A stretch of DNA of 64,000 bases from Streptomyces longhuiensis (lineage in GTDB: Bacteria; Actinomycetota; Actinomycetes; Streptomycetales; Streptomycetaceae): positions 682,001 through 746,000 of the forward strand of contig NZ_CP085173.1 of the NCBI RefSeq assembly GCF_020616555.1, given 5' to 3'. Made by a program: the position numbers and the translations under genes. Positions 8,190-16,452 of the stretch are shown here, in pieces. The notes under the pieces are model-generated. The model was given only the letters and a program-made list of their open reading frames with translations, made no database searches and was not told where the DNA came from. The first letter of the stretch is position 1. The number at the start of each line of letters is the position of its first letter.

Positions 8190-9679
8190 CTACGCACGTC
8201 AAACCCACCAGCGACGAAGGCCCGTTGGCGAAGGAGTTCCCCGAGGGCCTTCCCGTCGGCGACAGCTGGGTGGCGGCCACCGCCGCCGAGGACGTTCGCT
8301 TCCCCTACGACGGAACCCTTGTCGCCTCGGCGCCGGTCGGGGACACCGACCTCGCCCGCCGGGCCCTCGACGCGGCGGTCGCGGTCCGCCACCAGGTCGG
8401 CCGGCTCCCCTCGCACACGCGCCGGGCGGCGCTGCTCGCGACGCACGAAGCGGTCACCGCCCGCCGCGACGACTTCGAGCGGCTCCTGGTCCGGGAGACC
8501 GGCAAGCCGCTGGTCGACTGCCGTGTCGAGGTGGACCGCACCTTGCTGACCCTGCTGACCGCGGCCGAGGAAGTGGCCCGGCTGCACGGGGAGACGGTGC
8601 CGCTCGACCTGCTGCCGTCGGGCGAGGGGCTGCTCGGGTTCTGGACCCGCAAGCCGATCGGCGTCGTGGTGGGCATCGCGGGCTTCAACTACCCGCTGCT
8701 GCTCGCCACGCACAAGATCGCGCCCGCTCTCGCCGCGGGCTGCCCGATCATCGTCAAGCCCGCGCCGCAGACACCGCTGGCCACCCTGTGGCTGGTGCAC
8801 CTCCTGCGCGAGGCCCTGCACGCCTGCGGCGCGCCGCAGGCCGCGGTGCAGCTGGTGACCGGCGGCCCTGAGGTCGGCGCCACGCTGACCACCGACCGCC
8901 GGATCGGAGCGGTCTCCTTCACCGGCTCCGCCGCCGTGGGCCACCGGATCGCGAAGGACGCGGCCCCCACCAAGGCGCTCCTCGAACTCGGCTCCAACGC
9001 CGCCCTGGTGGTGGCCGCCGACGCCGACCTCGACGCCGCCGCCGACGCGGTGGTGCGCGGCGGCTTCTACGCGTCGGGCCAGGCCTGCATCAGCGTGCAG
9101 CGGGTCGTCGTGGTGGACGCCGTGCGCGAGGAGTTCGTGGCCCGCGTGACGGAGCGGGTGGCCGAGGTGACCGTAGGCGACCCGCGCGATCCGCAGACAC
9201 GTGTCTCGGCCCTCATCGACGAGCGGTCGACCGAGCGGGTGTGCGCGTGGCTGGAGGAGGCGGTGGCCGCGGGCGCGACGCTGCTGGCCGGGGGCAAGGT
9301 CACCGACGGGGTGATCGAGCCCGCCGTGCTGCTCGACGTGGACCGCGGCCTCCCCCTGTGGGACGAGGAGGTCTTCGGCCCTGTCGTCGCGATCCGCTCG
9401 GTCCCCGATCTCGAGACCGCCTTCGACCTGGTCAACGACTCGCGCTACGGACTGCACGCGAGCGTCTACACCAGCGCCCTCGACACCGCGTTCGCCGCTC
9501 TCGACCGCCTGGAGGTGGGCGGAGTGGTCGTCAACGAAGTTCCCGGCTTCCGCTCCGACGTCATGCCGTACGGCGGTGTGAAGGACTCCGGGGCCGGGCG
9601 GGAAGGCCCGAGGTTCGCCATCGAAGAGCTCACCGTGACCCGTATGGCAGTGATCCGCCCGACGACGAAGAAGCCGTGA
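8186..9679 (+). CDS. NAD(P)-dependent aldehyde dehydrogenase
   Basis: A 497-residue ALDH oxidising an aldehyde to its acid. Visible elements are the catalytic Asn in GIAGFNYP, the coenzyme-site Lys in PIIVKPAP, FTGSAAVG, the general-base Glu in LLELGSNAALVV, and the catalytic Cys in ASGQACISVQ. The usual ELGG reads ELGS here, a mild deviation. GTG 8186 was chosen as start because it overlaps the ATPase stop (GTGA) and follows AGGAG at 8 bp. The gene runs directly into the SDR gene, so the two oxidise the same imported compound or its amidase product (inference). Confidence 0.9.
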   Translation: MTTHVKPTSDEGPLAKEFPEGLPVGDSWVAATAAEDVRFPYDGTLVASAPVGDTDLARRALDAAVAVRHQVGRLPSHTRRAALLATHEAVTARRDDFERLLVRETGKPLVDCRVEVDRTLLTLLTAAEEVARLHGETVPLDLLPSGEGLLGFWTRKPIGVVVGIAGFNYPLLLATHKIAPALAAGCPIIVKPAPQTPLATLWLVHLLREALHACGAPQAAVQLVTGGPEVGATLTTDRRIGAVSFTGSAAVGHRIAKDAAPTKALLELGSNAALVVAADADLDAAADAVVRGGFYASGQACISVQRVVVVDAVREEFVARVTERVAEVTVGDPRDPQTRVSALIDERSTERVCAWLEEAVAAGATLLAGGKVTDGVIEPAVLLDVDRGLPLWDEEVFGPVVAIRSVPDLETAFDLVNDSRYGLHASVYTSALDTAFAALDRLEVGGVVVNEVPGFRSDVMPYGGVKDSGAGREGPRFAIEELTVTRMAVIRPTTKKP

Positions 9680-9684
9680 GGACC

Positions 9685-10482
9685 ATGCAGGACAACGACC
9701 ACACCGATGCGGTGGACACCTACTCCCGTCTGTTCCGGCTCGACGGCCGCAAGGCCGTCGTGGTGGGCGCCGGCAGCGGAATCGGCCGCGAGAGCGCCCT
9801 GGCGCTCGCCGCGCACGGCGCCACGGTGGTGTGCGCCGACCGTGATCTGAAGGCCGCCACGGAAACGGCGTCGATGGGCAAGGAGATGTCGGCGTACGCC
9901 CTTGACGTGCTGGACGGCGAGGCGGTCGCGCGCGCCGCCGAGGAGCTCGGCGCCGTCGACGTGCTCGTCTTCACCGCCGCGACGAACGTGCGCAAGCACC
10001 TGCTCGACTACACGACGGACGAGTTCGACCGGGTCGTGTCGCTCAATCTGCGCGCCTCCTTCGACCTCGTAAGGGCGTTCGGCCGCGGCATGGCCGAACG
10101 CGGCCGCGGGAGCATCATCGGCTTCAGCTCGATCCGTTCGGTGGCCGTCGAGCCGGGCCAGGGCGTGTACGCGGCCACGAAGGCCGGCCTCGTCCAACTG
10201 CTGCGCACCGCGGCGGCCGAGCTGGGCCCGTCGGGCGTGCGGGTCAACGCCGTCGCTCCGGGCGTCGTGGACACACCGCTGACCGCGCAGATCAGGTCCG
10301 TACCGGAGTGGTCGGAGGCCTACGCGTCCAAGAGCGCCCTGGGCCGCTGGTCCCGGCCCGACGAACTGGCCGGCGCCGTCGTCTATCTGGCGTCGGACGC
10401 GTCGTCCTTCGTGACGGGGAGCCAGCTCTTCGTGGACGGAGGCTGGACGGCGATCGACGGACGCTACACCCCGCCCAGCTGA
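9685..10482 (+). CDS. Short-chain dehydrogenase/reductase (SDR)
   Basis: A 265-residue classical SDR that interconverts an alcohol and a ketone or aldehyde. The Rossmann motif is VVVGAGSGIGRES near residues 25-37, and the catalytic Ser-Tyr-Lys is seen in GFSSIRSV and GVYAATKAG. VNAVAPGVVDTPL and FVTGSQLFVDGGW are typical of the family. The start is uncertain: a GTG at 9676 overlapping the ALDH stop is the alternative to ATG 9685. It is the last gene of the operon and is followed by a strong double hairpin. Confidence 0.88.
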   Translation: MQDNDHTDAVDTYSRLFRLDGRKAVVVGAGSGIGRESALALAAHGATVVCADRDLKAATETASMGKEMSAYALDVLDGEAVARAAEELGAVDVLVFTAATNVRKHLLDYTTDEFDRVVSLNLRASFDLVRAFGRGMAERGRGSIIGFSSIRSVAVEPGQGVYAATKAGLVQLLRTAAAELGPSGVRVNAVAPGVVDTPLTAQIRSVPEWSEAYASKSALGRWSRPDELAGAVVYLASDASSFVTGSQLFVDGGWTAIDGRYTPPS

Positions 10483-10486
10483 CAGT

Positions 10487-10540
10487 TCGACATGCGAAGG
10501 GCCCGCCACCGATTGGGGGGGCGGGCCCTTCGCATGTCGA
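10487..10540 (+). terminator. Long-stem terminator hairpin after the transporter/dehydrogenase operon
   Basis: Two perfect 21-bp complementary arms (TCGACATGCGAAGGGCCCGC... and its complement) enclose a 12-base loop, starting 4 bp after the SDR stop. The stem is unusually long for a simple terminator and lacks a T tract. Confidence 0.85.
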
Positions 10541-10545
10541 GGCGA

Positions 10546-10576
10546 ACTGCTCACCCTTCTGGGAAGGGTGAGCAGT
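10546..10576. terminator. Second terminator hairpin, back to back
   Basis: ACTGCTCACCCTTC, loop TGG, then GAAGGGTGAGCAGT form a perfect 14-bp stem 5 bp after the previous hairpin. It may act on transcripts from the minus-strand side, where the remnant at 10585 ends. Confidence 0.7.
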
Positions 10577-10584
10577 CACGAGGG

Positions 10585-10758
10585 TCAGTCGATGCGCTCG
10601 AAGGGCTCCGCGCCCTCTTCGTCCGGCGCGACGTCGAAGACGACCTTCTCGAGCTTGCCCGGTCAGACGGGAAGGAGCCACATCCACAGATGCGCGAAGC
10701 CGGCACCGGCGTACACCTGCCGCGCCTCTGCCCATTGGGCGCCTTGGTCCGGTTGACG
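10585..10758 (-). pseudogene. Degenerate C-terminal gene fragment with an internal stop
   Basis: One minus-strand frame reads GFAHLWMWLLPV, then a TGA (10663-10665), then PGKLEKVVFDVAPDEEGAEP to a final stop at 10585. The segment after the internal stop looks like a genuine protein C-terminus (GKLEKVVFDV, similar to the ends of sulfatase-like hydrolases), so this is probably a decayed gene. The family is not certain. No start or full domain is visible upstream. Confidence 0.35.
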
Positions 10759-10825
10759 GGTGGCCTTCCACGACGCCGGAGCTCCGCGGCAGGCCGGCTC
10801 GATGAGCCCTTCCGGCGCGTGACCA

Positions 10826-10852
10826 AGGGGCGGCCTCCGGGAGGCCGCCCCT
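10826..10852 (-). terminator. Hairpin downstream of the secreted DUF3472-like gene
   Basis: AGGGGCGGCCTCC and GGAGGCCGCCCCT form a 13-bp perfect stem about 80 bp past the stop at 10934, in the right place to terminate that gene. Confidence 0.65.
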
Positions 10853-10933
10853 GGCAAGCCATCAGCCCGAGGTCGATCCAGCAGTTGCGACATCGCCCCC
10901 AAGGGCCGACACCAAAGCCCTGCCCCTGGCGTG

Positions 10934-11683
10934 CTAACCCGCGCTACCGCGGGTCACGTGCACACCTGCGCCGACCGTCGTCACTTGGGTGCTGCCATAA
11001 CCGGCGCACTCTCCATACTCCTTGACCCACTTGGTTGAACCGGACAGGGATCCGGAGGACGGTCCGCCGAACGTGACGTCGTACCGCGGCTGCTGGTCAC
11101 AGCTGGGCACGTTGTAGTACTCGATGAATCCCGCCTGGGAAGCCTTCAGGTTGCCGGAGCCGGCCGGCAACTTGTAGGTGCCGACGGGGATCCGCTGTCC
11201 GTTGTTGGTGTCGACGACGGTGCCCGACCAGGTGTCCGTGCCGACCTGAGCGATCTCGACGCGGAAGGTGTGGCCGTACACGGCGTCGAAGTCCACTCCG
11301 CAGCTGACTCCGGCGCCGCCGTCAGCCCCGTCCGAACAGTTGGCGTGGGTGCTCGTCGTACCGCTGATGAAGGAGGAGAACACCCCACGCAGGCGCTGGT
11401 GCCCGTTCGCGTCCGGCCGCGGCTGCAGTCCCGCGTACCCGATGTCGCTCTGCCCGGTGAACCCGTACTGCATCGCGAAGTAGGTCCCGGACACGTGGGC
11501 GGTGCCGGTGTTCACGGTGATCGGGAAGTTGAGGGATGTCAGTCCCTCACTGGGAGCCCCGCTCACCGTCCACGACAGTAGTTCGTTCCCGCCGAAGGTC
11601 TGCGCCTGTGCGCCAGGTGCCGCGATGAACGGGACGAGTGCGGCGAGGGCCGCTACCGCAATGCGTGTCAACGCTCGTTTCAT
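10934..11683 (-). CDS. Secreted protein, DUF3472-like
   Basis: A 249-residue exported protein. It has a Sec signal peptide (MKRALTRIAVAALAALVPFI, cleavage likely after AQA near residue 28) and then a soluble domain with SGTYFAMQYGF and DIGYAGLQPRPDANGHQRL. These resemble DUF3472, a domain of unknown function in secreted bacterial proteins. Four cysteines (two in the CSDG...GVSCG stretch, then PSCDQQ and GECAGYG) could form disulfides. ATG 11683 has AGGAG 7 bp upstream. The possible upstream gene ends in ATGA overlap with this start. No enzymatic residues can be assigned. Confidence 0.75.
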   Translation of the reverse strand: MKRALTRIAVAALAALVPFIAAPGAQAQTFGGNELLSWTVSGAPSEGLTSLNFPITVNTGTAHVSGTYFAMQYGFTGQSDIGYAGLQPRPDANGHQRLRGVFSSFISGTTSTHANCSDGADGGAGVSCGVDFDAVYGHTFRVEIAQVGTDTWSGTVVDTNNGQRIPVGTYKLPAGSGNLKASQAGFIEYYNVPSCDQQPRYDVTFGGPSSGSLSGSTKWVKEYGECAGYGSTQVTTVGAGVHVTRGSAG

Positions 11684-12141
11684 CTGATGCTCCTCATGGG
11701 GGGGTTGAAGGTGAGCAGGGCCGTGAACGTCTGGGCACCGCCTTCTCGCATGAGCACTCCGAGCGGAAACGACTGCGCCGAGGAGCCCGCGAGACAACTG
11801 AGGTAGCTCTGTCGCCCCAACTCCTGGGCCGGCGCCACCCCTTCTCCCACTTCTACGCGCAATCCGAGCACCGGTGCCCCCGTGCCGAGTTCTCTCCAAT
11901 CGACGTGGAGCGAGGGGGAAGACCACCACCGACCAGAGATCTGCATGCACCTGACAAAATCAGCAAACTCAATCCGCTCGCACGTGCCGTCACTTGCCCC
12001 CGAAGGAACACTGGAGCGCCACCTGTCGCACCAGTAGGCACGTTCTTCGTTCGTCAAAACTCCGCGGCCCAATTGCCTGCGGAAGACTATGGCGCCCCGC
12101 TCGAGGCGTGTCAATACATGCTCGTAAGCATGCCGCTCCAA
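11680..12141 (-). CDS. Hypothetical protein upstream of the secreted protein
   Basis: An unrecognised 153-residue frame with relatively many A/T third positions compared with its neighbours. It contains ERAYWCDRW, ISGRWWSSPSLHVDWRELG and a hydrophobic end. Its TGA overlaps the ATG of the next gene (ATGA at 11680-11683), which hints at a coupled pair. The only start at the 5' end is TTG 12141 without a clear ribosome site, and the composition could also mean acquired or decaying DNA. It may not be a real gene. The 240 bp upstream (12142-12385) hold nothing recognisable. Confidence 0.3.
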   Translation of the reverse strand: MERHAYEHVLTRLERGAIVFRRQLGRGVLTNEERAYWCDRWRSSVPSGASDGTCERIEFADFVRCMQISGRWWSSPSLHVDWRELGTGAPVLGLRVEVGEGVAPAQELGRQSYLSCLAGSSAQSFPLGVLMREGGAQTFTALLTFNPPMRSIR

Positions 12142-12385
12142 GCAGAATCAATCACCGAGACTGCAGGCAGTCCAACGCCCGGGACGTTGGCCCCGCAGTC
12201 GATCAGCCGGAAGTTGTAGTTGATCGACACAGGCGGCTCAGGGAGCGGAGAAGTCCCTCTCCTTCCCGCTCTCGTGCGCGAGCCCGGGGAGGCCGACGAC
12301 TCACCCGCGCATCCACCCTGAAGAGGGGCGGTATCTGAACCCCGAACCCACCGCCCCGGCCCGAAAAGTGCGCCTCACGGCAAGC

Positions 12386-12763
12386 TCAGCGTGCCCCAGC
12401 GGGGTTGGCGTCCTCGCCCAGGTAGGTTCCGTATCCCTCGGTGACGAGCGGGCCCTCGAAGATCAGCACTTCGTTGACCAGTCCGCCCTTCTGGTTACGG
12501 TAGTTGATGACCAGGCAGTCCACCCCGACGTAGGATCCGACGACCTCGAACCGCAGATCCGGGATGCGCCGCAGGCCCTCCGCCCAGTAGGCGCGCAGCT
12601 CGTCCTTGCCGCGTATGACCCCGTCATTGCCGATCAGTTGAGCGGCCACCGGCGACCGGAACGTCACGTCGTCAGCGAAGTGCGACAGCAAAGCGTCCAA
12701 GTCGTGCGCGTTCCACGCCGTCACCCAGGAATCGACGAACACCCGCGCTGATCCATGATTCAT
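12386..12763 (-). CDS. SnoaL-like / NTF2-fold protein
   Basis: A 125-residue single-domain protein with the NTF2-like pattern FVDSWVTAWNAHDLDALLSHFADDVTFRSP, GKDELRAYWAEGLRRIPDLRFEV and a C-terminal beta-strand set. Such proteins include polyketide cyclases, isomerases and binding proteins. The gene lies 53 bp downstream of the UbiA-type gene on the same strand, so it could act in the polyketide cluster, but NTF2-fold proteins are also common as stand-alone genes. ATG 12763 was used; the ribosome site is weak. Confidence 0.75.
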   Translation of the reverse strand: MNHGSARVFVDSWVTAWNAHDLDALLSHFADDVTFRSPVAAQLIGNDGVIRGKDELRAYWAEGLRRIPDLRFEVVGSYVGVDCLVINYRNQKGGLVNEVLIFEGPLVTEGYGTYLGEDANPAGAR

Positions 12764-12816
12764 GGGCGCATTATGCCTTCCCGTCAGAACCGGTCCCGGA
12801 GAAGGCCGCCCGACCA

Positions 12817-13686
12817 TCACCTGACCCCAGTCCCCCGCAGCACGAGCAGCGCCACGTCCACCGCCGCCACGACCACGGCTGCGCCGAACGCCGTCCGCTC
12901 CCGGCGGCGCCCCATGGCCGTCCCCGTCGCCGCGACGAGGACGGCCACCGCGAGGGCCATCGCTCCCCATCTGTCGGGTGGGCCGGCGGGGCCCAGTGCC
13001 AGAACCGCCGTCGCGGCCACCAGCGGGACCGGGAGCAGCAGGCGCGCACCGTCAGGGCCGAATCGGTGCGGCCATCCCCGTACGCCCAGCGCCAGGTCCG
13101 AGCGGATGTCCGGCAGCACATCGCCCAGATGGGCTCCGACTCCCAGGAGCGCGCCGGCGGTGACGACCCACCAGGGCGGCCACGGTTGCCCCGGCAGTCC
13201 CAGCGCCACGAACGACGGGAGCGTGGCGAAACCCACCGCGTACGGCACCCAGGACCATGCTGTCGCCTTGAGTCGTAGGTCGTACGCCCACGCCGCCGCC
13301 ACGCCCACGAGGTGAACCGTGCCCGCCCGCACACCACAGGCCAGCGACAGCGGTACGCACAGCGCCAGCGCGATGTATGCGGCCACCCACACGTGCCTCA
13401 CCTCGACGGAACCGTCGACGACAGGTTTGCCATGTCGGCCGGCGGCGATGTCCCGGCGTGCGTCGAAGGCGTCGTTGCACCATCCGATGGACAGCTGACC
13501 TGCCAGAACGGCGACCGTCGTGAGAACGAGACGCGCGGTGCCCTGGCCGGAGGTCACGGCCATCACGGCCGTCAGAGCGGTGACCACCGCCACGGGTGCG
13601 GGGTGGCACGAACCGGCCAGCCCGACCGCCCGGCCCGCCCAACTCGCGGTCGCGCCGTCGGCCGCCGCATGCTCGGGAGTGCCCAC
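12817..13686 (-). CDS. UbiA-family prenyltransferase
   Basis: A 289-residue integral membrane prenyltransferase with about eight hydrophobic segments. The two Mg-diphosphate-binding Asp motifs are clear: NDAFDARRD near residue 70 and DVLPDIRSD near residue 187. It would attach an isoprenoid chain to an aromatic acceptor or related lipid. The start is GTG 13686. It is divergent from the type III polyketide synthase gene across a 146-bp shared promoter gap, which makes an aromatic polyketide the plausible acceptor (inference). The product and chain length are not determinable here. Confidence 0.85.
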   Translation of the reverse strand: MGTPEHAAADGATASWAGRAVGLAGSCHPAPVAVVTALTAVMAVTSGQGTARLVLTTVAVLAGQLSIGWCNDAFDARRDIAAGRHGKPVVDGSVEVRHVWVAAYIALALCVPLSLACGVRAGTVHLVGVAAAWAYDLRLKATAWSWVPYAVGFATLPSFVALGLPGQPWPPWWVVTAGALLGVGAHLGDVLPDIRSDLALGVRGWPHRFGPDGARLLLPVPLVAATAVLALGPAGPPDRWGAMALAVAVLVAATGTAMGRRRERTAFGAAVVVAAVDVALLVLRGTGVR

Positions 13687-13832
13687 CGGCCGATCGTAGA
13701 CGCCCGGGCCCCGCCCGGCCCGATCACGTGCCCGGGGTCGAACGGCCGGACGGGCGATCCCTGGTGGCGAGCCCTCGGCATGGGGAACAGGTGGAGAGCA
13801 AGCCAGCCCAGTCGGTCTTCGGACGGAAACTC

Positions 13833-14891
13833 ATGACGCGGATCGCTGCCGTTCACGGCGCCCTCGCACCGCACCGTCGCGCCCAGTCCGAGATCACGGA
13901 CATGGTGGCCCGCGCGTGCCTGCCGGAGGGCACCGACCGCGGGGTCCTGGACCGGCTGCACCGCAGCGCCAGGGTCGACTCACGTCACATGACGCTGCCC
14001 CTCGACCAGTACGAGGAACTGGACGGGTTCGGCGCCGCCAACGACGTCTTCATCGCTTCCGCCACCGACCTGGGCGGCCGTGCCGTCCGCGACGCCCTGC
14101 GCATGGCCGGGCTGTCGGCTGCGGACGTGGACCTGCTGATCTTCACCTCTGTCAGCGGCATCTCCACCCCGTCGATCGATGCCCGGCTCGCGGTGCGCCT
14201 CGGACTGCGGCGGGACGTCAGAAGACTGCCCATGTTCGGACTGGGCTGTGCCGGCGGCGCCGCCGGTCTGGCACGCATGCACGACTACCTCGTCGGCCGG
14301 CCCGACCACGTGGCGGTGCTCCTGTCGGTCGAACTGTGCTCGCTCACGTTCCAGCGCAATGACGCCACCATGGCCAACCTGGTCGCCACCGGGCTGTTCG
14401 GCGACGGGGCCGCCGCAGTCGTCGGGTTCGGGGCACACCGCCCGGCCGAGACCGCCGGCCCGACGATCGTGGACACCCGCAGCCATCTCTATCCGGACAC
14501 CGGGCGCCTCCTGGGCTGGGATGTAGGGGACTCCGGCTTCCGCGTCGTCCTCGATCCTCGGGTCCCCGACGTCATACGCCGTCACCTCGCCGATGACGTC
14601 GAGGGGTTCCTCGGAGACCACGGGCTGAAGACGAAGGACGTGACCGCGTGGGTGTGCCACCCCGGCGGCCCCAAGGTGCTGGAGGCTGTCGCCGAAGCCC
14701 TCGACCTGCCCTGTGACGCACTCGATGTGACCTGGCGCCACTTGGCCGAGGTGGGCAACCTGTCCTCGTCGTCGGTACTCCACGTGCTGCGCGACACCCT
14801 GGCCGACCGCCGTCCGCCGCCGGGCACACCGGGTGTGCTGCTTGCGATGGGGCCCGGCTTCGCTTGCGAACTCGTCTTGCTGCGCTGGTAG
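13833..14891 (+). CDS. Type III polyketide synthase (chalcone-synthase family)
   Basis: A 352-residue homodimeric ketosynthase that extends an acyl-CoA starter with malonyl-CoA and folds the chain to a resorcinol, pyrone or similar ring. The catalytic triad is present: Cys139 in FGLGCAGGAAG, His276 in CHPGGPKVL and Asn309 in GNLSSSSVLHVL. The C-terminal GPGF motif is seen as AMGPGFACELVL. The length is normal for the family. It leads an operon with an ICMT-like methyltransferase and an FAD oxidoreductase. This arrangement recalls the srsABC phenolic-lipid genes of Streptomyces griseus (family knowledge), but here a UbiA gene is added. Confidence 0.93.
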   Translation: MTRIAAVHGALAPHRRAQSEITDMVARACLPEGTDRGVLDRLHRSARVDSRHMTLPLDQYEELDGFGAANDVFIASATDLGGRAVRDALRMAGLSAADVDLLIFTSVSGISTPSIDARLAVRLGLRRDVRRLPMFGLGCAGGAAGLARMHDYLVGRPDHVAVLLSVELCSLTFQRNDATMANLVATGLFGDGAAAVVGFGAHRPAETAGPTIVDTRSHLYPDTGRLLGWDVGDSGFRVVLDPRVPDVIRRHLADDVEGFLGDHGLKTKDVTAWVCHPGGPKVLEAVAEALDLPCDALDVTWRHLAEVGNLSSSSVLHVLRDTLADRRPPPGTPGVLLAMGPGFACELVLLRW

Positions 14892-14917
14892 TTCGGATCT
14901 CGGAGGACAGAGGACAC

Positions 14918-15442
14918 ATGATCTGGTACGGACTGCTGGTGGCCGCCGTCGCGGGCGAGCGCGTCGCCGAACTCGTCGTCGCCCGTCGCAACGAACGGTG
15001 GAGCGCAGCCCGCGGGGCGACCGCCTCCGGGCAGGGCCACTACCCGGCGATGGTCGCGCTCCACACCGGGCTGCTGGGTGGCTGCCTCTGCGAGGTATGG
15101 CTGGCCGACCGTCCGTTTCTGCCGGCACTGGCCTGGCCGATGCTGGTCCTGTTCGCGGCTGCCCAGGCGCTGCGGTGGTGGTGTGTCAGCACGCTCGGGC
15201 CCCGCTGGAACACCCGGGTGATCGTCGTACCCGGACTGCCTCTGGTGACAGGAGGCCCGTACCGCTGGCTGCGGCACCCCAACTATGTGGCCGTCGTCGC
15301 CGAGGGCGTGGCCCTTCCGCTGATCCACACCGCCTGGGCCACTGCGACCCTGTTCACCCTGCTCAACGCCGCTCTGCTCACGGTCCGCATTCGCTGCGAG
15401 AACCGGGCCCTGGCCGCCTCGACCACGCCCGCTGCGGCGTGA
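14918..15442 (+). CDS. Isoprenylcysteine carboxyl methyltransferase-like membrane methyltransferase
   Basis: A 174-residue membrane protein of the ICMT/PEMT methyltransferase group. The C-terminal SAM-binding signature reads GPRWNTRVIVVPGLPLV and GGPYRWLRHPNYVAVVAEG, after several membrane helices. In type III PKS operons such enzymes O-methylate the phenolic product rather than a prenylated protein (by analogy with SrsB). ATG 14918 follows GGAGGACAGAGG. Its stop overlaps the GTG start of the FAD gene. Confidence 0.88.
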   Translation: MIWYGLLVAAVAGERVAELVVARRNERWSAARGATASGQGHYPAMVALHTGLLGGCLCEVWLADRPFLPALAWPMLVLFAAAQALRWWCVSTLGPRWNTRVIVVPGLPLVTGGPYRWLRHPNYVAVVAEGVALPLIHTAWATATLFTLLNAALLTVRIRCENRALAASTTPAAA

Positions 15443-16452
15443 TCGACGTACTGGTGGCGGGCGGCGGGCCGGCCGGTCTGGCCGCCGCCATCCACGCGGC
15501 GCTCGCCGGCCTGGAGACAGTCGTCGTCGAACCCCGCACCGCGCCCGTGGACAAGGCCTGCGGAGAGGGCGTCATGCCGAGCGGTGTCGCCGCACTGCGA
15601 GGACTGGGCATCCAGGTCACCGGCCACGAACTGCGCGGCATCCGCTACGTGGACGGCAGGGCACGCGCCGAAGCGTGTTTCCGCGACCGTAGCGGGCTGG
15701 GAATCCGCCGTACGACGCTGCACGCCGCGCTTCACCGGCGCGTTCTCGATCTCGGCGTGCGGATGGTGACGGGCAAGGTCGGCGAAGTGCGCCAGAGTGC
15801 CGACTCGGTCACCGCGGCGGGCACGACAGCCCGCTGGCTGATCGCCGCCGACGGCCTGCACTCCCCCGTGCGGCGGACGGTGGGACTGGAGATGCCTGGC
15901 GTCAAAGACGGCCGCTACGGACTTCGCCGGCACTTCCGCGTCGAGCCATGGACCGACTTCGTGGAGGTCCACTGGTCCCGTGAGGGCGAGGCCTATGTGA
16001 CACCGGTCGGCGAGGACCTGGTGGGCGTCGCGATCCTCAGCCGCTGCCGCCGCAGCTACGACCAGCACCTCGCCGGCTTTCCCGCCCTCACGGCGTCGCT
16101 CCGCGGTGCGGCCGCGACCGACGTACGTGGCGCTGGACCGCTGCGGCAGCGCGCACGGCGCAGAGTCGCCGGCCGTGTCCTGCTCGTCGGCGACGCCGCG
16201 GGCTACCTGGATGCCCTCACCGGCGAGGGCATCGCTCTCGGCCTTGCGACCGCTCGGGCGGCCGTCCGTTGCCTGGCCGCCGGACGACCGCTGGAGTACG
16301 AGCGCGCCTGGACGCGGCTGACCCGGCGCCATCGGCTGCTGACCGGCGCCCTCCTGGCCGCGGGCCGCCGTCCCGGCACCGCCCGCCTCATCGTCCCGGT
16401 GGCATCCCGGATGCCACCGGTGTTCTCCGCGGCGGTTCACGCGTTGGAGTAG
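15439..16452 (+). CDS. FAD-dependent oxidoreductase (geranylgeranyl reductase/PHBH-like)
   Basis: A 337-residue flavoprotein. The N-terminal Rossmann motif is VAGGGPAGLAAAIHAALAG, followed by the ACGEGVMPSG stretch common to geranylgeranyl-reductase-like enzymes. AADGLHSPVRR is the DG motif, and GDAAGYLDALTGEGIALGL is the FAD-ribityl-binding GD motif. The start is GTG 15439, coupled to the methyltransferase stop (GTGA). The likely role is hydroxylation of the aromatic polyketide (compare SrsC) or reduction of a prenyl chain. Context allows either. Confidence 0.88.
   Translation: MIDVLVAGGGPAGLAAAIHAALAGLETVVVEPRTAPVDKACGEGVMPSGVAALRGLGIQVTGHELRGIRYVDGRARAEACFRDRSGLGIRRTTLHAALHRRVLDLGVRMVTGKVGEVRQSADSVTAAGTTARWLIAADGLHSPVRRTVGLEMPGVKDGRYGLRRHFRVEPWTDFVEVHWSREGEAYVTPVGEDLVGVAILSRCRRSYDQHLAGFPALTASLRGAAATDVRGAGPLRQRARRRVAGRVLLVGDAAGYLDALTGEGIALGLATARAAVRCLAAGRPLEYERAWTRLTRRHRLLTGALLAAGRRPGTARLIVPVASRMPPVFSAAVHALE

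Noticed and set aside
10826..10852. Possible CRISPR or repeat unit because several hairpins lie within 350 bp (10487-10852).
   Set aside because: The hairpins differ in sequence and length and fit simple terminators; there are no regularly spaced direct repeats. No CRISPR array was seen anywhere in the window.
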